Positions 63,070-64,000 of a stretch of DNA of 64,000 bases are shown here, one piece after another. The position numbers were made by a program, and so were the translations under genes. Below the pieces are notes generated by a model. That model had not been told where the DNA came from. It worked only from the letters and a program-made list of their open reading frames with translations, and made no database searches. Position 1 is the stretch's first letter; every line of letters starts with the position of its first letter. This stretch comes from Microbacterium sufflavum (GTDB taxonomy: Bacteria; Actinomycetota; Actinomycetes; Actinomycetales; Microbacteriaceae), in the NCBI RefSeq assembly GCF_023101165.1, contig NZ_CP078076.1:992001-1056000 (forward strand). Direction: 5' to 3'.

Positions 63070-64000
63070 GAACCGCTTCCCTTCTTCTTCGCCCGCTTCT
63101 TACCCACGGGCTGCTGACGCTTCGGTGCCTCTGCCTTGGCCTTCTCGGCCTCCTCGAGCAGACGCTGCTGCTCGGCCTCGTACACCGACATCGGGACCAC
63201 CTTGCCCGACGAATCGATGGCCTTGCCCTTGCGCGCCAGGCGCTCTTCACGAGCCTTCGCCGCTTCAGAACCCGGGGTCGGCATCTCACGGATCACGAGG
63301 AACTGCTGCCCCATGGTCCACAGGTTGGAGATGAACCAGTAGACGACGACGCCGAGTGGGAAGAAGACGCCCGAGAAGATGAAGCCCAGCGGCAGCACGT
63401 AGAGCATGATCTTCTGCATCTGGTACGCCTGGCCGGTCTTGGCCTCGGGCGACAGGTTCTTGGAGATGATCTGCAGCTGCGTGAAGAACTGCGACCCGAT
63501 CATGAGCACCACGAGCGTGACCAGGATGATGATGGCCGTCGTGTTCTGCGCATCGATCGCGTTGCCCAGCGTCTCGTGCAACGAGGCAACGCCGAAGAGC
63601 TTCGCGTCGTAGAACTCCTTCGTCAGCTCGGGGCTGAGGAGACCGACACCGCCGATGTTGTCTCGCGCGTGCTTGCTGACATCGCTCAGCACGCTATAGA
63701 GCGAGAAGAAGATCGGCATCTGAACGAGGAGCGGCAGGCAGCTCGACATCGGCGTCGTGCCGTGCTTCTTGTACAGCGCCATCGTCTCGCGGCTCATGGC
63801 CTCGCGAGAGAGCTGATCCTTCTTCCCGCGATACTTCTCCTGAACTTTTCGCAGTTCAGGAGCAATTTCCATCATCTTTCGCTGGCTCTTGATCTGCTTC
63901 ACGAAGAGCGGGATCAGCGCCGCGCGCACCACCACGACGAGGCCCACGATCGACAGCACCCAGGTGATACCGGACGCGGCGGGAAGCCCGACCGCGGTCA
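63066..64000 (-). CDS. yidC: Membrane protein insertase YidC (C-terminal part, cut by window edge)
   Basis: About 311 residues are inside the window; the start lies beyond base 64000. Features are WVLSIVGLVVVVRAALIPLF, KQIKSQRKMMEIAPELRKVQ, the KYRGKKDQLSREAM loop, and the later spans with LPLLVQMPIFFSLYSVL and GVVVYWFISNLWTMGQQF. The tail is Lys-rich (PVGKKRAKKKGSGS) and may contact ribosomes. YidC inserts and folds membrane proteins. Upstream, beyond the edge, yidD, rnpA, rpmH and dnaA are expected. Confidence 0.96.
   Translation of the reverse strand, partial: TAVGLPAASGITWVLSIVGLVVVVRAALIPLFVKQIKSQRKMMEIAPELRKVQEKYRGKKDQLSREAMSRETMALYKKHGTTPMSSCLPLLVQMPIFFSLYSVLSDVSKHARDNIGGVGLLSPELTKEFYDAKLFGVASLHETLGNAIDAQNTTAIIILVTLVVLMIGSQFFTQLQIISKNLSPEAKTGQAYQMQKIMLYVLPLGFIFSGVFFPLGVVVYWFISNLWTMGQQFLVIREMPTPGSEAAKAREERLARKGKAIDSSGKVVPMSVYEAEQQRLLEEAEKAKAEAPKRQQPVGKKRAKKKGSGS

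Overview
The window comes from a very GC-rich Gram-positive actinobacterium, most likely a Microbacterium or close Microbacteriaceae relative. The evidence is the strongly G/C third positions, many GTG starts, many 4-bp ATGA/GTGA start-stop overlaps, and the origin-side gene set at the right end: cca, a DUF6049 protein, murJ, trxB, trxA, parB, parA, rsmG, jag/khpB and yidC. The order parB-parA-rsmG-jag-yidC running off the right edge, plus five parS sites, places oriC a few kb beyond base 64000. No rRNA, tRNA, CRISPR array, prophage or intact insertion sequence was seen.

Layout. 1-4480: a leftward peptide-type ABC importer operon (ATPase cut by the window edge, two permeases, lipoprotein) with a divergent Lrp/AsnC regulator. 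4457-5163: a small two-gene cassette, less GC-rich than its surroundings, between nearly identical 23-bp direct repeats. 5160-9907: hypothetical proteins, then a glycosyltransferase with a divergent TetR regulator. 9920-13061: 3-hydroxybutyrate-type dehydrogenase, MHS-family transporter and LysR regulator. 13073-17691: aldehyde dehydrogenase with DUF779 partner, epoxide hydrolase and a GAF regulator. 17804-19010: TetR/DHFR-like pair. 19130-25701: small gene plus glgX-treY-treZ, which debranches glycogen and makes trehalose. 25724-27151: cca. 27283-30989: wall-anchored metallophosphatase and a double Lrp regulator. 31105-37616: aldehyde dehydrogenase, C26 amidase, DUF3830 and a spermidine/putrescine-type ABC importer, probably for polyamine or GABA-like catabolism. 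37764-42163: Tat-exported phosphoesterase, LLM oxidoreductase and methyltransferase. 42260-47548: DUF6049, murJ, trxB, trxA. 47615-54485: a leftward set with NamZ-type muramidase, sugar ABC importer, PIG-L deacetylase and two acetyltransferases, probably salvaging cell-wall sugars. 54950-56743: sugar porter and a small hypothetical. 56804-58695: parB-parA. 58696-61912: a 3.2-kb gene desert. 61913-64000: rsmG, jag, yidC.

The most unusual part is the desert between parA and rsmG. It carries parS sites, a 35-bp tandem array (three perfect copies, strongly C-rich on the + strand) and a 40-bp phased repeat, and nothing in it looks like a protein gene. Other points of interest are the repeat-flanked cassette at 4457-5163, the NamZ-linked amino-sugar operon, thiol-stress (SigR/SigH-like) promoter motifs before both trxB and trxA, an 11-bp hairpin covering the ribosome-binding site of the 31105 aldehyde dehydrogenase, and several clear operator palindromes next to regulators.
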